Shown here piece by piece: positions 6,871 to 15,810 of a DNA stretch of 41,898 bases; within the stretch, counting starts at the first letter, position 1; each line of letters starts with the position of its first letter. The DNA lies in the NCBI GenBank assembly GCA_947307365.1, contig CAMZIY010000004.1, forward strand, positions 1-41,898, written 5' to 3'. Position numbers and translations under genes: made by a program. Origin of the DNA: an uncultured Clostridia bacterium. GTDB lineage: Bacteria; Bacillota; Clostridia; Oscillospirales; Oscillospiraceae. The notes below the pieces were generated by a model. The model did not search any database and was not told where the DNA came from. It was given only the letters and a program-made list of their open reading frames with translations.

Positions 6871-9678
6871 TCAGCCCCCCAGCCCCGCCACAACGGCGGC
6901 GCACCGGGGACACAGGTCGGGATGAGACGGATCCTCGCCCACTCTTGCGTCATGGGTCCAGCAGCGGGCGCACTTGGGCGCATCGTCGCTCTCCACCTTC
7001 ACCTTCACGCCGGACTGAGCGCCGGGCTCCAGTCCCTCTCCGCCGGCGGAGCAGATCTCCACGCCGGAAACGATGAACAGGGTCTTCAGGTCGAAGCCTT
7101 CCAGATCTTCGGGCTTCACCGCATCGTTCAGGTACAGGGTGATCCGGGCATCCAGGCTCTTGCCGATGGTCTTTTCCCCCCGGGCCAGCTCCAGAGCCTT
7201 GTTCACGTCGCCCCGGACCTTGATGATCCGATCCCAGCGTTCCTCCTGCTCGGCGCTCAGCCGCCAGGCGGGATCCGCAGGCTTTATATCGTTGTACAGA
7301 ACGCTCTCCCCATCGTCCCCGGAGCGGTGGGGCATGATCCCCCAGATCTCCTCGGCGGTGAAGGCCAGGATGGGAGCCAGGAGCCGCACCAGGGTATCCA
7401 GGATCAGGAAGATGGCGGTCTGGGCGCTGCGGCGGAGCTTGCCGTCGGGGGCTTCGCAGTACAGCCGGTCCTTCAGGATATCCAGGTAGAAGTTGGACAT
7501 ATCCGTGACGCAGAAATTATGGATGGCGTAGGTCACGGCGTAGAACTCATAGTTTTCATAGGCCTCGATGCACCGGGTGATGAGCTGGCCCAGGCGGTCC
7601 AGCGCCCACTGATCCAGGGGCTCCAGCTCCCCGAAGGGCAGCATGGCGTCCGGATCGAAGCCGTTCAGGTTGCCCAGGATATACCGGGCGGTGTTGCGGA
7701 TCTTTAGATATTTGTCGGAAAGCTGCTTGAAGATGGCGTCGGAGCAGCGCATATCCAGCTTATAGTCCGCAGAGGCGGCCCAGAGGCGCAGGAGCTCCGC
7801 GCCGTACTTGGGGATCAGCTCATCCGGCAGGACGGAGTTGCCCAGGGACTTGTGCATGGCTCTCCCCTCCCCGTCCACGGTCCAGCCGTGGGTCAGGACG
7901 GACCGGTAGGGGGCGCTCCCTTTCACGGCCACGGCGGTGAGGAGGGAGGACTGGAACCAGCCGCGGTACTGATCTCCGCCCTCCAGATAGAGGTCGCAGG
8001 GCCATACGCCGGGGCTGTCCAGTTCCATGGAGGCGATATGGGTAGAGCCGGAATCGAACCAGCCGTCCAGCGTGTCCGTCTCCTGGGTGAAGGTCTTCCC
8101 GCCGCAGTGGGGGCAGGTGAAGCCATCCGGCAGGAGTTCGGCGGCGGTGTGGAGGAACCAGGCGTTGGAGCCCTCCGCCTTGAAGATATCCGATACGGAT
8201 CGGATGGTCTCCGGCGTACACACGGGTTTGCCGCAGTCCTGGCAGTAAAACACGGGAATAGGCAGGCCCCAGTGGCGCTGGCGGGAGATGCACCAGTCCG
8301 CCCGCTCCCGGATCATGCTTTCCATCCGGCCCTTGCCCCAGTCCGGCATCCATTTCACCTGATTCGCCGCGTTGACGGCATCTTCCTTGAAGGCGTCCAC
8401 AGAGCAGAACCACTGATCCGTCGCCCGGTAGAGGATGGGGCTCTTGCAGCGCCAGCAATGGGCGTACTGGTGGGTGATCTGCCGGGTGCCCAGCAGGGCT
8501 CCGTAGTCCTCCAGGTCCTTCTGGATCACGGGGTTGGCCTCATCCGTGGTGAGGCCCTGGTATTTCCCGGCCAGCTCGTTCATCCGGCCCCGGTCGTCCA
8601 CGGGCACGACGATGCCGATATCGGTCTTCCCGCTCTGGTCGTATTTCCGGCAGATCTCATAGTCCTCCTGGCCGTGGCCGGGGGCGGTATGCACACAGCC
8701 GGTACCGGCGTCCAGGGTGACATGGTCGCCGCAGAGGACGATGCTGGGGCGATCGATCAGGGGATGACGGGCGGTCATGAGCTCGAATTCCGCGCCCTTC
8801 CGGGTCTCCAGCACTTCCAGCTCGGGCAGGCCGCAGTCCTCCTCCACGGCGGACTTCCGGTCCTTCGCCAGGATATAGTACTCGCCGTTGACCGGGTTCC
8901 GGCAGATCACGTAGTCGAGATCCGCGTTCAGGCAGATAGCCAGGTTGCCGGGGATGGTCCAGGTGGTGGTGGTCCAGATGACGAAATAGATCTTGTCGTA
9001 CTTCGCCAGGAGCCCGCGGCAGTCCGTTACCTCGAACTTCACGTAGATGGAGGTGCAGGGCTCCTCGGAATACTCGATCTCCGCCTCCGCCAGGGCCGTC
9101 TCATCCTTGGGGCACCAGTACACCGGCTTTTTGCCCTTGTAGATATACCCCTTCTCGTACATCTTGCCGAAGACCTTGACCTCTTCCGCCTCAAACTTGG
9201 CGTCCATGGTGCGGTAAGGGTGATCCCAGTCCGCCAGCACGCCCAGCCGCTTGAACTGCCCCATCTGGATATCCACGTAGTTCTGCGCAAACTCATGGCA
9301 GGCATCCCGGAACTCGGGGATGGACATGGCCTTCCGATTCAGCTTCTGCTGCTTGATGATGGCCGACTCGATGGGCATGCCATGGTTGTCCCAGCCGGGA
9401 TTGTAGGTGACATGGAAGCCGCTCATGGCCTTGTAGCGGTTGATGAAATCCTTCAGGCACTTATTCAGGGCGGTGCCCATATGGATATAGCCGTTGGAGA
9501 AAGGAGGGCCGTCATGGAGGAGGAATCGGGGTTTCCCTTCCCCCCGCTTCTGCAGGCCGCCGTACAGATCCTTTTCCTCCCAGGCCTTGAGCCAGTCCGG
9601 CTCCCGCTTGGGCAGACCGGCCCGCATGGGGAACTCGGTCTTGGGCAGATTCAGGGTCGCATTATAATCCTGGGACAT
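6871..9678 (-). CDS. ileS: Isoleucyl-tRNA synthetase
   Basis: A 935-residue class I synthetase that charges tRNA-Ile. The HIGH-type motif is HMGT (66-69, in PFSNGYIHMGTALNK), and the editing (CP1) domain follows. The KMSKS loop reads MHKS (608-611, in GRAMHKSLGN), with Met-His in place of Lys-Met-Ser but the key Lys-Ser kept. The C-terminal zinc finger is present (CARCW and CPRC). Length is normal for bacteria. The first residues MSQDYNATLNLPKTEFPMR are a classic start, and AAGAGGT stands about ten bases before the ATG. It lies downstream of divIVA, as in B. subtilis, but an intrinsic terminator separates the two and no T-box leader is present. Confidence 0.97.
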   Translation of the reverse strand: MSQDYNATLNLPKTEFPMRAGLPKREPDWLKAWEEKDLYGGLQKRGEGKPRFLLHDGPPFSNGYIHMGTALNKCLKDFINRYKAMSGFHVTYNPGWDNHGMPIESAIIKQQKLNRKAMSIPEFRDACHEFAQNYVDIQMGQFKRLGVLADWDHPYRTMDAKFEAEEVKVFGKMYEKGYIYKGKKPVYWCPKDETALAEAEIEYSEEPCTSIYVKFEVTDCRGLLAKYDKIYFVIWTTTTWTIPGNLAICLNADLDYVICRNPVNGEYYILAKDRKSAVEEDCGLPELEVLETRKGAEFELMTARHPLIDRPSIVLCGDHVTLDAGTGCVHTAPGHGQEDYEICRKYDQSGKTDIGIVVPVDDRGRMNELAGKYQGLTTDEANPVIQKDLEDYGALLGTRQITHQYAHCWRCKSPILYRATDQWFCSVDAFKEDAVNAANQVKWMPDWGKGRMESMIRERADWCISRQRHWGLPIPVFYCQDCGKPVCTPETIRSVSDIFKAEGSNAWFLHTAAELLPDGFTCPHCGGKTFTQETDTLDGWFDSGSTHIASMELDSPGVWPCDLYLEGGDQYRGWFQSSLLTAVAVKGSAPYRSVLTHGWTVDGEGRAMHKSLGNSVLPDELIPKYGAELLRLWAASADYKLDMRCSDAIFKQLSDKYLKIRNTARYILGNLNGFDPDAMLPFGELEPLDQWALDRLGQLITRCIEAYENYEFYAVTYAIHNFCVTDMSNFYLDILKDRLYCEAPDGKLRRSAQTAIFLILDTLVRLLAPILAFTAEEIWGIMPHRSGDDGESVLYNDIKPADPAWRLSAEQEERWDRIIKVRGDVNKALELARGEKTIGKSLDARITLYLNDAVKPEDLEGFDLKTLFIVSGVEICSAGGEGLEPGAQSGVKVKVESDDAPKCARCWTHDARVGEDPSHPDLCPRCAAVVAGLGG

Positions 9679-9700
9679 AGCTGTTTACCTCTTTCTTAAC

Positions 9701-9733
9701 AAAAACCAATGGCGGGGCATGCCACCCCGCCAT
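9701..9733 (-). terminator. Terminator or attenuator between divIVA and ileS
   Basis: On the minus strand a perfect 9-bp stem (ATGGCGGGG/CCCCGCCAT, arms at 9725-9733 and 9709-9717) with a seven-base loop is followed by TGG and five T residues. The plus strand also shows ATTTTT after the stem. A small hairpin (ACCGG ATT CCGGT) stands just before it. Only about 22 bases remain before the ileS ATG, too few for a normal promoter. Confidence 0.8.
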
Positions 9734-9757
9734 ATTTTTCGCTTACCGGAATCCGGT

Positions 9758-10498
9758 TTACTTATCCTTGTCCTTGTTATACTCGCCGAACTTCAGATTA
9801 TCGTAGTCGATCCGGAGGGAATGGTCCCCTCTGGGCTCTTCGCCCGCCGGCTGGGTCCTGATATTTTCGAAATTGCGCTGGATCATTTCCGCCATTTCGT
9901 CCACGGAGATGCCCAGGTCCTGCTCGGGCACGGATTCCTCCGGTTCCTCCGGCGCGGGAGTCTCTTCCTCCGGCTCCCGGGGGGCGGGCTCGGGCGGCAA
10001 TTCCTCCAACGGTTCGGCAAAATCGTAGATGCGGGTCAGGCTTTCCTGAAACGCCTCCCCGGCCTTACGCAGATCTTCCAGGTATGCGCTGGTCTTCCGC
10101 CTGGCGTTCAGAAGGGCGTTTTCCTCTTCCCGGAGGCTTTCCTTCAGCTCCAGACGGTGGTTTTCCGCATCCTTCTCCGCCTGCTCCAGCAGCTGGTCTG
10201 CCCGGGACCGGGCCTCCGCCAGGATCTCGGCGGATTTCTTTTCCGCTTCCTCCGTCATCTCCCGGGCGGTCTTCTGGGCGGTGAGGAGGGCAAGATGCAT
10301 GGCGTCTTCCGTGTTGCGGTATTCCTCCACCTTGTCCACCAGCACTTTGAGCTTGCTCTTCAGCGTGGCATTATCCCGGTACAAAGCGGAATAATCCTGA
10401 AAGATCTCTTCCAGGAACTTATCCACCGCAGCGATATCGTAGCCGCCGAATACAGCCTTGTCAAATTCCCGATTGGTCACATCCTGGGGGGTCAGCAA
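9758..10498 (-). CDS. divIVA: DivIVA domain cell-division/polarity protein
   Basis: A 246-residue protein with the DivIVA N-terminal membrane-curvature-binding domain (MLTPQDVTNREFDKAVFGGYD then VDKFLEEIFQDYSALYRDN), a long coiled coil (about 35-145, rich in Glu, Lys and Ala) and an acidic Pro/Glu-rich linker (EPAPREPEEETPAPEEPEE) before a short C-terminal block. DivIVA marks poles and division sites and places partner proteins. It starts with TTG (10498) after GAGAGGA, 28 bases downstream of sepF. This is the standard neighbour order yggS-sepF-divIVA. An intrinsic terminator follows it. Confidence 0.94.
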   Translation of the reverse strand: MLTPQDVTNREFDKAVFGGYDIAAVDKFLEEIFQDYSALYRDNATLKSKLKVLVDKVEEYRNTEDAMHLALLTAQKTAREMTEEAEKKSAEILAEARSRADQLLEQAEKDAENHRLELKESLREEENALLNARRKTSAYLEDLRKAGEAFQESLTRIYDFAEPLEELPPEPAPREPEEETPAPEEPEESVPEQDLGISVDEMAEMIQRNFENIRTQPAGEEPRGDHSLRIDYDNLKFGEYNKDKDK

Positions 10499-10526
10499 CG
10501 CAAGTCTTCCTCTCTTGTTTCAGCGC

Positions 10527-10967
10527 TCAGAAATAGAGGCCGTTATTTTCCAGTTCGTCGATCAGGTCGCCCAAAATATCCACGTTATAGGGGGTGATGA
10601 TATAGGTGCTCACGGCGACCTTCTTGATCTTCCCATCCTGCGCGTAGGCCACGCCGCTGATGAAGTCCAGCAGGCGGCGGGCGGTATCTTTATTGGTGGA
10701 TTCCAGATTCAGCACCACGGTGCGCTTCTCCCGCAGATGATCGGCGATCTCCCGGGCGTTCTCATACTGCTCGGGCTTCACCAGCACCACCTGGAGCTGC
10801 GCGGTGGCGTGGATGTTCACCACCTTGTTGTTCCGATTGGCGGGGATATCCTCCTCCTGGCTTCCGCCGAAGCGGGAGGGGATGGTCTCCTTCGGCCCTT
10901 CCGCGATGTCGTCATACTCCTCATCAAAGGGTTTGGCCAGCGATCTGAATGAATCAAATAATCCCAT
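10527..10967 (-). CDS. sepF: Cell division protein SepF
   Basis: A 146-residue cytoplasmic protein that tethers FtsZ filaments to the membrane. It begins MGLFDSFRSLAKPFDEEYDD, the amphipathic membrane-binding N-terminus, followed by a disordered linker (EGPKETIPSRFGGSQEE). The C-terminal FtsZ-binding domain (about 55-146) contains VVLVKPEQYENAREIADHLR, RTVVLNLESTNKDTARRLLDFISGVAYA and the FIITP-like TYIITP block. ATG 10967 follows AAGGGG by eight bases; the upstream frame extension is not family-like. The Gram-positive members use SepF as an FtsA-like anchor. Confidence 0.95.
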   Translation of the reverse strand: MGLFDSFRSLAKPFDEEYDDIAEGPKETIPSRFGGSQEEDIPANRNNKVVNIHATAQLQVVLVKPEQYENAREIADHLREKRTVVLNLESTNKDTARRLLDFISGVAYAQDGKIKKVAVSTYIITPYNVDILGDLIDELENNGLYF

Positions 10968-11007
10968 CTCTATACCCCTTTCTTTCCCTCGCGCCGGAAC
11001 AGCCGAT

Positions 11008-11712
11008 TCAAACGGTTTGGGGATAGGTCCTGGCTCCAAAGATCGCCGTACCGACGCGGACCATATTGGCCCCGGCGCGGATCGCCGCAGGATAATCCCC
11101 GCTCATTCCCATCGAGAGAATGTTCATAGAGACATTATTATATTTTTTTGCTCTTATGTCAATAAAAAGCTGATACATTTCCTCGAAATAGGGGTAATTT
11201 TCCTGGCCTGCAAACACGGGAGGCACGGCCATGAGCCCCTCCAGCCGCACATGGGGCAGGCTGCCCGCCAGAGCGCAGAGCTCCGGCAGCCGATCCGGAT
11301 CCGCTCCGCCCTTCTGCTCCTCCCGCCCGATGTTCACCTGGAGCAGCACGGCCTGACGGATCCCCAGGGTCTCGGCCCGCCGGTCGATCTGGCGAAGGAG
11401 TTCCTCGTTCTCCACAGACTGGATCAGATCCGCCTTCCCCACCAGATACTTCAGCTTGTTCTGCTGCAGATGGCCGATGAAGTGCAGCGGGGCGCCGGTA
11501 TAGGCCCCCTGGGCCAGTTTTTCCGTGAGCTCCTGGCAGCGATTCTCCCCCACGGCGTCCACTCCGGCGAGAATGGCTTCCCGCACGGCCTCCGCGCCCA
11601 TGGTCTTGGAGGCGGCCACCAGGCAGATCTCCTCCGGTTTTCTCCCGCAGCTCACCGCCGCTTCCGCAATGGTCTCCCGAACCCGGCGCACCCGGTCCGC
11701 CATGGTCTCCAT
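11008..11712 (-). CDS. YggS-family pyridoxal-phosphate homeostasis protein (YlmE)
   Basis: A 234-residue PLP-binding barrel protein of the YggS/PROSC/YlmE family. Family blocks are LVAASKTMGAEAVREAI (with the PLP lysine in SKT, near residue 36), GENRCQEL, LHFIGHLQQNKLKYLV, SVENEEL, NILSMGMSGDYPAAIRAGANMVRVGTAIFG. It buffers free pyridoxal phosphate and affects amino- and keto-acid balance. The ATG overlaps the stop of the HlyD-like gene (TGATG). Its place just upstream of sepF is conserved in Firmicutes, although a division role is not established. Confidence 0.94.
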   Translation of the reverse strand: METMADRVRRVRETIAEAAVSCGRKPEEICLVAASKTMGAEAVREAILAGVDAVGENRCQELTEKLAQGAYTGAPLHFIGHLQQNKLKYLVGKADLIQSVENEELLRQIDRRAETLGIRQAVLLQVNIGREEQKGGADPDRLPELCALAGSLPHVRLEGLMAVPPVFAGQENYPYFEEMYQLFIDIRAKKYNNVSMNILSMGMSGDYPAAIRAGANMVRVGTAIFGARTYPQTV

Positions 11713-12911
11713 CAGTCCGCCACCACCTTTCCGTCAAACAGGCCCTTGCCGCTGACGATGACGTCGTCCCCCGCGCGGAGATTCTCGCCCCGCACCATGT
11801 AGTATTCCCCGAAGTCGTGGATCAGCTCCACATCCCGGGCCTCCGCCCGGAGGCCGGTCTGCACGTAGACGTACGTGCTGCCGTCATCCCGCACCCGCAG
11901 GGCCTGACGGGGGATCCGCAGACCCGACTCCTGGGAGAAGACCAGCTCCGCCTCCTGCATGCGCATGCTCAGCACGTCCGCCATATTGGTGCTGCAGGAG
12001 AAGACCACCGCCCGGTACCCGTTCTCCTCCGGGCTGACGTACTCCACGGTCATGCTCAGATCCTGGCCGTAATACCGGCCGAAGCGCACGGAGGTCTTCT
12101 GCCCCCGGCGAAGGCGCTGGGCTGCCTCATCCTGCATCAGGGCGGCATAATACCACCGATTTCCGTAAACCAGCTTGCAGAGGGCGTTCTCCTCCGATCC
12201 GCGCCGCTCCGACAGGAGGGCGCGCAGTTCCTCCGCCCCGATCTCCTCCAGGGCGTCGGGCGTCAGGTCCTCCCAGCCGTCCACCACGGAGCTGAACAAG
12301 CCGGACCGGGGGGAGGTGATCACGGCGCTGCGGCTGCTGCCCCGGCGCTGCAGCTCGGTGAGCTCCTTCTGGTAGGACTGCAGCCTTTCCGCCACTTCCA
12401 TCGTATCCCCGAAGGCGGTGAAGGTCAGGCTCTGGAGGGAGAGACTGGCCTCCTCCAGGGTATCCAGAGAGCGCCGGACCGCGGCGCTGCGCAGAAGGGC
12501 GCAGGCATCCTCGATCTCCTGCTCCATCTGCTGCAGGTTCTCCGAGGCGAAGCGGTTCTGCTGGGTCTCCAGGCTGGAGATCCGCTGGGCCAGTTCGCCT
12601 ATGCGCACGGCGCGCTGGAGCCCTTCCTCCGTATCGAAGGCCTCCGCCAGCGCATCGCCGCCGGAAACCCGACGGCCTTCCTCCGCCGTGATGTATACGG
12701 TGTTGTAAACGCTGGTGATGACCTCCTCCTGCCGGACCACCATGCCCCGGATATGGGCGCTGTCCCGCAGGGTCGTATTCAGCGCCTGCACCGTGCGGTA
12801 GGGGTTCTCCAGCATCCGCAGGGCGTATATCGCCAGATATACCAGCACAGCCGCAAAGATCAGGAAGCCCGCCACTTTGATGGGCTGACTCGCATTTTTC
12901 ACCGTTTTCAC
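11712..12911 (-). CDS. HlyD-like membrane protein (adaptor fold) in the division cluster
   Basis: A 399-residue protein. One membrane helix (about 13-30, VAGFLIFAAVLVYLAIYAL) is followed by an extracytoplasmic part with a half-lipoyl-type segment near 52-90, a coiled-coil hairpin (about 98-195, with QRISSLETQQNRFASENLQQMEQ) and beta-rich segments including a second lipoyl/barrel-like part (about 235-399). This resembles HlyD/membrane-fusion adaptors. However, no ABC or RND exporter or outer-membrane partner gene is nearby, and the organism appears single-membraned. It sits between hfq and yggS-sepF-divIVA, overlapping yggS by one base. I infer an envelope or division-related role rather than classical export, but this is not shown. 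Confidence 0.72.
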   Translation of the reverse strand: MKTVKNASQPIKVAGFLIFAAVLVYLAIYALRMLENPYRTVQALNTTLRDSAHIRGMVVRQEEVITSVYNTVYITAEEGRRVSGGDALAEAFDTEEGLQRAVRIGELAQRISSLETQQNRFASENLQQMEQEIEDACALLRSAAVRRSLDTLEEASLSLQSLTFTAFGDTMEVAERLQSYQKELTELQRRGSSRSAVITSPRSGLFSSVVDGWEDLTPDALEEIGAEELRALLSERRGSEENALCKLVYGNRWYYAALMQDEAAQRLRRGQKTSVRFGRYYGQDLSMTVEYVSPEENGYRAVVFSCSTNMADVLSMRMQEAELVFSQESGLRIPRQALRVRDDGSTYVYVQTGLRAEARDVELIHDFGEYYMVRGENLRAGDDVIVSGKGLFDGKVVAD

Positions 12912-12945
12912 CGATCCGCGCCTCCTGACGTCCCGGTTCCCGCCT

Positions 12946-13173
12946 TCAGCCCTCCATAACGAGCTCCGTCGGCCGTACCGGGATCATGGTGGATATGGCG
13001 TGCTTGTACACAAGCTCCTGCTTGCCCTCACAGTCCAGCACCACCGTAAAATCATCGTATCCGGTCACCACGCCCCGCATCTGGAACCCGTTCATGAGGA
13101 ATACCGTCAATCCCGTGCGTTCCCTGCGCGCCTGGTCCAGAAACTGCTCCTGCAGGTCCATTCTTTTCTGCAT
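12946..13173 (-). CDS. hfq: RNA chaperone Hfq
   Basis: A 75-residue protein with the Sm1 motif [41 protein letters not shown] and the Sm2 motif [16 protein letters not shown] (YKHAIS is the Hfq signature for the uridine-binding proximal pocket). The hexameric ring pairs small RNAs with mRNAs. There is almost no C-terminal tail, as usual in Firmicutes. GGGAG lies eight bases before the ATG. The gene follows miaA by 47 bases, the miaA-hfq order found in many bacteria. Confidence 0.96.
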   Translation of the reverse strand: MQKRMDLQEQFLDQARRERTGLTVFLMNGFQMRGVVTGYDDFTVVLDCEGKQELVYKHAISTMIPVRPTELVMEG

Positions 13174-13220
13174 CTGAACTACTCCCTTTCGACCTCTGTA
13201 TTCGGCGTTTTCCGCGCCGT

Positions 13221-14186
13221 TTACAGTATACCAGATTTTTCCAAAATCTGTGTCGAAATACGGGAGGCTTTATCTAAATCCGGCTTCTTTTTCCAGAGGA
13301 TCCAATGCAGCTCCGGATCCCGCCGGAGCCAGCTGAGCTGGCGCTTGGCGTAACGCCGGGAGGACTGCTTCACCTGCTCCGCCGCCTCCTCAAGGGTCGT
13401 TTCCCCCCGCAGGGCGGAGGCGATCTCCTTGTAGCCGATGGCCTGCATGGCGGTGCAGTTCTCCGGCACGCCGGAATCCAGCAGGCCCCGGACCTCCGTC
13501 ACCAGACCCGCCTTCATCATCCCGTCCACCCGGGCGTCGATGCGGGCGTACAGATCCTCCCGCTTCTCGAAGCTCAGGGCGATGCGGCAGCTTTCGTACC
13601 GGGGCGGTGCCAGACGGCTGGCCCGGTCATGGGCGGTGATGGTCTCCCCCGTGAGGGCGAAGACCTCCAGGGCCCGGAGGATGCGCTTTTTGTCATTGGG
13701 ATGCAGGAGGGCCGCCCGCTCCGGGTCCGCCGCCTGCAGACGCTCCAGCATGGCCTCCCCGCCCAGGCGGGCATAGTCCGCCTCCAGGGTCTCCCGGAGT
13801 TCCGGGTCGAAATCGGAGAACTCGATCCCCCGGAGCAGGGAGTCGATATACAGGTTCGTCCCTCCCACCAGGATGGGGAGCTTTCCCCGGCGGAGGATAT
13901 CGTCGATGCAGGCGGAGGCCTCGTCCACGTAACGGCCGACGCTGTAGTTCTCCCGGGGATCCGCGGTGCCGATGAGGTGATGGCGCACCCCTTTGCACTC
14001 CTCCGCCGTGGGGGCTGCGGTGCCGATCATCATGCCCCGGTATACCTGCATGGCGTCGGCGGAGACAACCTCGCCCCCGAAAAGGAGGGCCAGCTCCACC
14101 CCCAGGGCGGTCTTCCCCGTGGCGGTGGGACCGCAGATCACCAGCACGCCGCGGTGCGGCGTCGGCTTTGCCTCCCCCCGGTACAT
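13221..14186 (-). CDS. miaA: tRNA dimethylallyltransferase
   Basis: A 321-residue enzyme that adds a dimethylallyl group to N6 of adenosine 37 in tRNAs reading UNN codons. The P-loop GPTATGKT is at residues 19-26, followed by [35 protein letters not shown], the substrate-binding [15 protein letters not shown] and, near the C-terminus, [12 protein letters not shown] and [15 protein letters not shown]. Length is typical. Its ATG overlaps the PFL gene stop (TGATG), so the two are translationally coupled. It heads the miaA-hfq pair. Confidence 0.97.
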   Translation of the reverse strand: MYRGEAKPTPHRGVLVICGPTATGKTALGVELALLFGGEVVSADAMQVYRGMMIGTAAPTAEECKGVRHHLIGTADPRENYSVGRYVDEASACIDDILRRGKLPILVGGTNLYIDSLLRGIEFSDFDPELRETLEADYARLGGEAMLERLQAADPERAALLHPNDKKRILRALEVFALTGETITAHDRASRLAPPRYESCRIALSFEKREDLYARIDARVDGMMKAGLVTEVRGLLDSGVPENCTAMQAIGYKEIASALRGETTLEEAAEQVKQSSRRYAKRQLSWLRRDPELHWILWKKKPDLDKASRISTQILEKSGIL

Positions 14187-15544
14187 CAGTTCCGCAGGGA
14201 CTGCATGGGGGCGGGGATCCGTCCCCCCCGGGCCACGAAAACCTCGCTGGACTCGGGATGCACCCCGATCACCGGAGCGCTGCCCAGCAGCCCGCCGAAG
14301 TCCACCCGGTCCCCCACGACCTTCCCCTCGGCGGGGATGAGCCGTACGGCGGTGGTCTTGTTGTTCACCATGCCGATGGCCGCCTCGTCCGCCAGGATGG
14401 CGGAGAGGGTCTCCGCCGGGGTATCCCCCGGCACGGCGATCATATCCAGACCCACGGAGCAGACGCAGGTCATGGCTTCCAGTTTATCCAGGCACAGGGT
14501 CCCCGCCTCGGCGGAGGCGATCATCCCCGCATCCTCGCTCACGGGGATGAAGGCGCCGGACAGGCCGCCCACATGGGAAGCTGCCATGAGGCCGCCCTTC
14601 TTCACCGCGTCGTTCAGCAGCGCCAGGGCGGCGGTGGTGCCGTGGGTGCCCACCCGCTCCAGGCCCATTTCCTCCAGGATATCCGCCACGCTGTCCCCGA
14701 TGGCGGGGGTGGGGGCCAGGGACAGATCCACGACCCCGAAGGGAACGCCCAGACGGGAGGAGGCCTCCCGGGCCACCAGCTGGCCCATGCGGGTCACCCG
14801 GAAAGCGGTGCGCTTGATGGTCTCCGCCACCAGGTCGAAGGGCGCGCCCTTGCATTCCAGCAGGGCATGGTGCACCACCCCGGGGCCGCTGATGCCCACG
14901 TTGATGACGCTTTCCGGCTCTCCCACCCCGTGGAAGGCGCCGGCCATGAAGGGATTGTCCTCCACGGCGTTGCAGAAGGCCACCAGCTTGGCGCAGCCCA
15001 GGCTGCCCCGGTCCGCCGTGAGGCGGGCGGTTTCCTTGATGGTCCGGCCCATGAGGGCCACGGCGTCCATATTGATGCCGCTTTTGGTGCTGGCCACATT
15101 CACGCTGGAGCAGACCCGCTCCGTTTCCGCCAGGGCCCGGGGGATGGAAGCCACCAGCTTCCGGTCCGCGGCGGTGAAGCCCTTGTGCACCAGGGCGGAG
15201 AAGCCGCCGATGAAGTTCACCCCGGTCTCCGCCGCCGCCCGTTCCAGGGTCCGGGCGAAGAGGACGTAGTCCTCCGTTTCGCTGGCGGCGGCCGCCAGGG
15301 AAATGGGGGTGACGGAGATGCGCTTGTTCACGATGGGGATGCCGAACTCCCGCTCGATGTCCTCCCCGGTGCGCACCAGGTCCTTCGCCAGGCGGGTGAT
15401 CTTATCGTAGATCTTCCGGCAGCAGGCCTCCGGATCCGGGTCCGCGCAGTCAAGCAGGGAGATGCCCATGGTAACGGTGCGGATATCCAGATGCTGCTGG
15501 TCGATCATATCCAGCGTTTCAAAAATCTCTCTTCTGCTGATCAT
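14186..15544 (-). CDS. PFL-family protein (UPF0210/DUF711)
   Basis: A 452-residue protein of the UPF0210 family, which has a pyruvate-formate-lyase-like barrel fold but no known reaction. Typical blocks include the N-terminal [73 protein letters not shown] and the Gly-rich [22 protein letters not shown]. It overlaps the ACT protein gene by ATGA, and the two families commonly occur as a pair (ACT protein as likely sensor or subunit). It is cotranscribed with tRNA-modification genes. I cannot name a substrate. Confidence 0.9.
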   Translation of the reverse strand: MISRREIFETLDMIDQQHLDIRTVTMGISLLDCADPDPEACCRKIYDKITRLAKDLVRTGEDIEREFGIPIVNKRISVTPISLAAAASETEDYVLFARTLERAAAETGVNFIGGFSALVHKGFTAADRKLVASIPRALAETERVCSSVNVASTKSGINMDAVALMGRTIKETARLTADRGSLGCAKLVAFCNAVEDNPFMAGAFHGVGEPESVINVGISGPGVVHHALLECKGAPFDLVAETIKRTAFRVTRMGQLVAREASSRLGVPFGVVDLSLAPTPAIGDSVADILEEMGLERVGTHGTTAALALLNDAVKKGGLMAASHVGGLSGAFIPVSEDAGMIASAEAGTLCLDKLEAMTCVCSVGLDMIAVPGDTPAETLSAILADEAAIGMVNNKTTAVRLIPAEGKVVGDRVDFGGLLGSAPVIGVHPESSEVFVARGGRIPAPMQSLRN

Positions 15545-15810
15545 ACCCGATGCATCGCCTCAAAAATATCTTCCCGCTGCATCCGGATGCTCAGCTTCAT
15601 CTCCTCGCCCCGGAGCCGCAGCTGCTCTGAGACTTCCCGGAAGGGCAGCTCGCACTTCTCCAGATCCACCAGCATGGTCATGGCGAAATTCCCCTGCATG
15701 ACGGTCTGGTTGATATCCAGAACGTTCACGTTCCAGCCCGACAGGCGGGTGCAGACGTCCGCGATGATGCCCACCCGGTCCTTGCCGACGACGGTCACAA
15801 TGGCTCTCAT
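15541..15810 (-). CDS. ACT domain protein (UPF0237), partner of the PFL-family protein
   Basis: An 89-residue protein consisting of one ACT domain: [50 protein letters not shown], then a basic helix ending [18 protein letters not shown] domains bind small ligands such as amino acids and often regulate a partner enzyme. Both ends overlap neighbours by ATGA (with the HD gene before and the PFL gene after), indicating tight translational coupling. The frame is open upstream, but ATG 15810 gives the normal family start. The ligand is unknown. Confidence 0.93.
   Translation of the reverse strand: MRAIVTVVGKDRVGIIADVCTRLSGWNVNVLDINQTVMQGNFAMTMLVDLEKCELPFREVSEQLRLRGEEMKLSIRMQREDIFEAMHRV

Noticed and set aside
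8041..8066. Minus-strand GGTTCGATTCCGGCTC resembles a tRNA T-arm
   Set aside because: It lies in the well-conserved LDGWFDSGS segment of ileS, and no acceptor or anticodon stem surrounds it.
9679..9757. T-box riboswitch before ileS
   Set aside because: The gap is far too short, and no T-box sequence (AGGGTGGNACCGCG type) is present.
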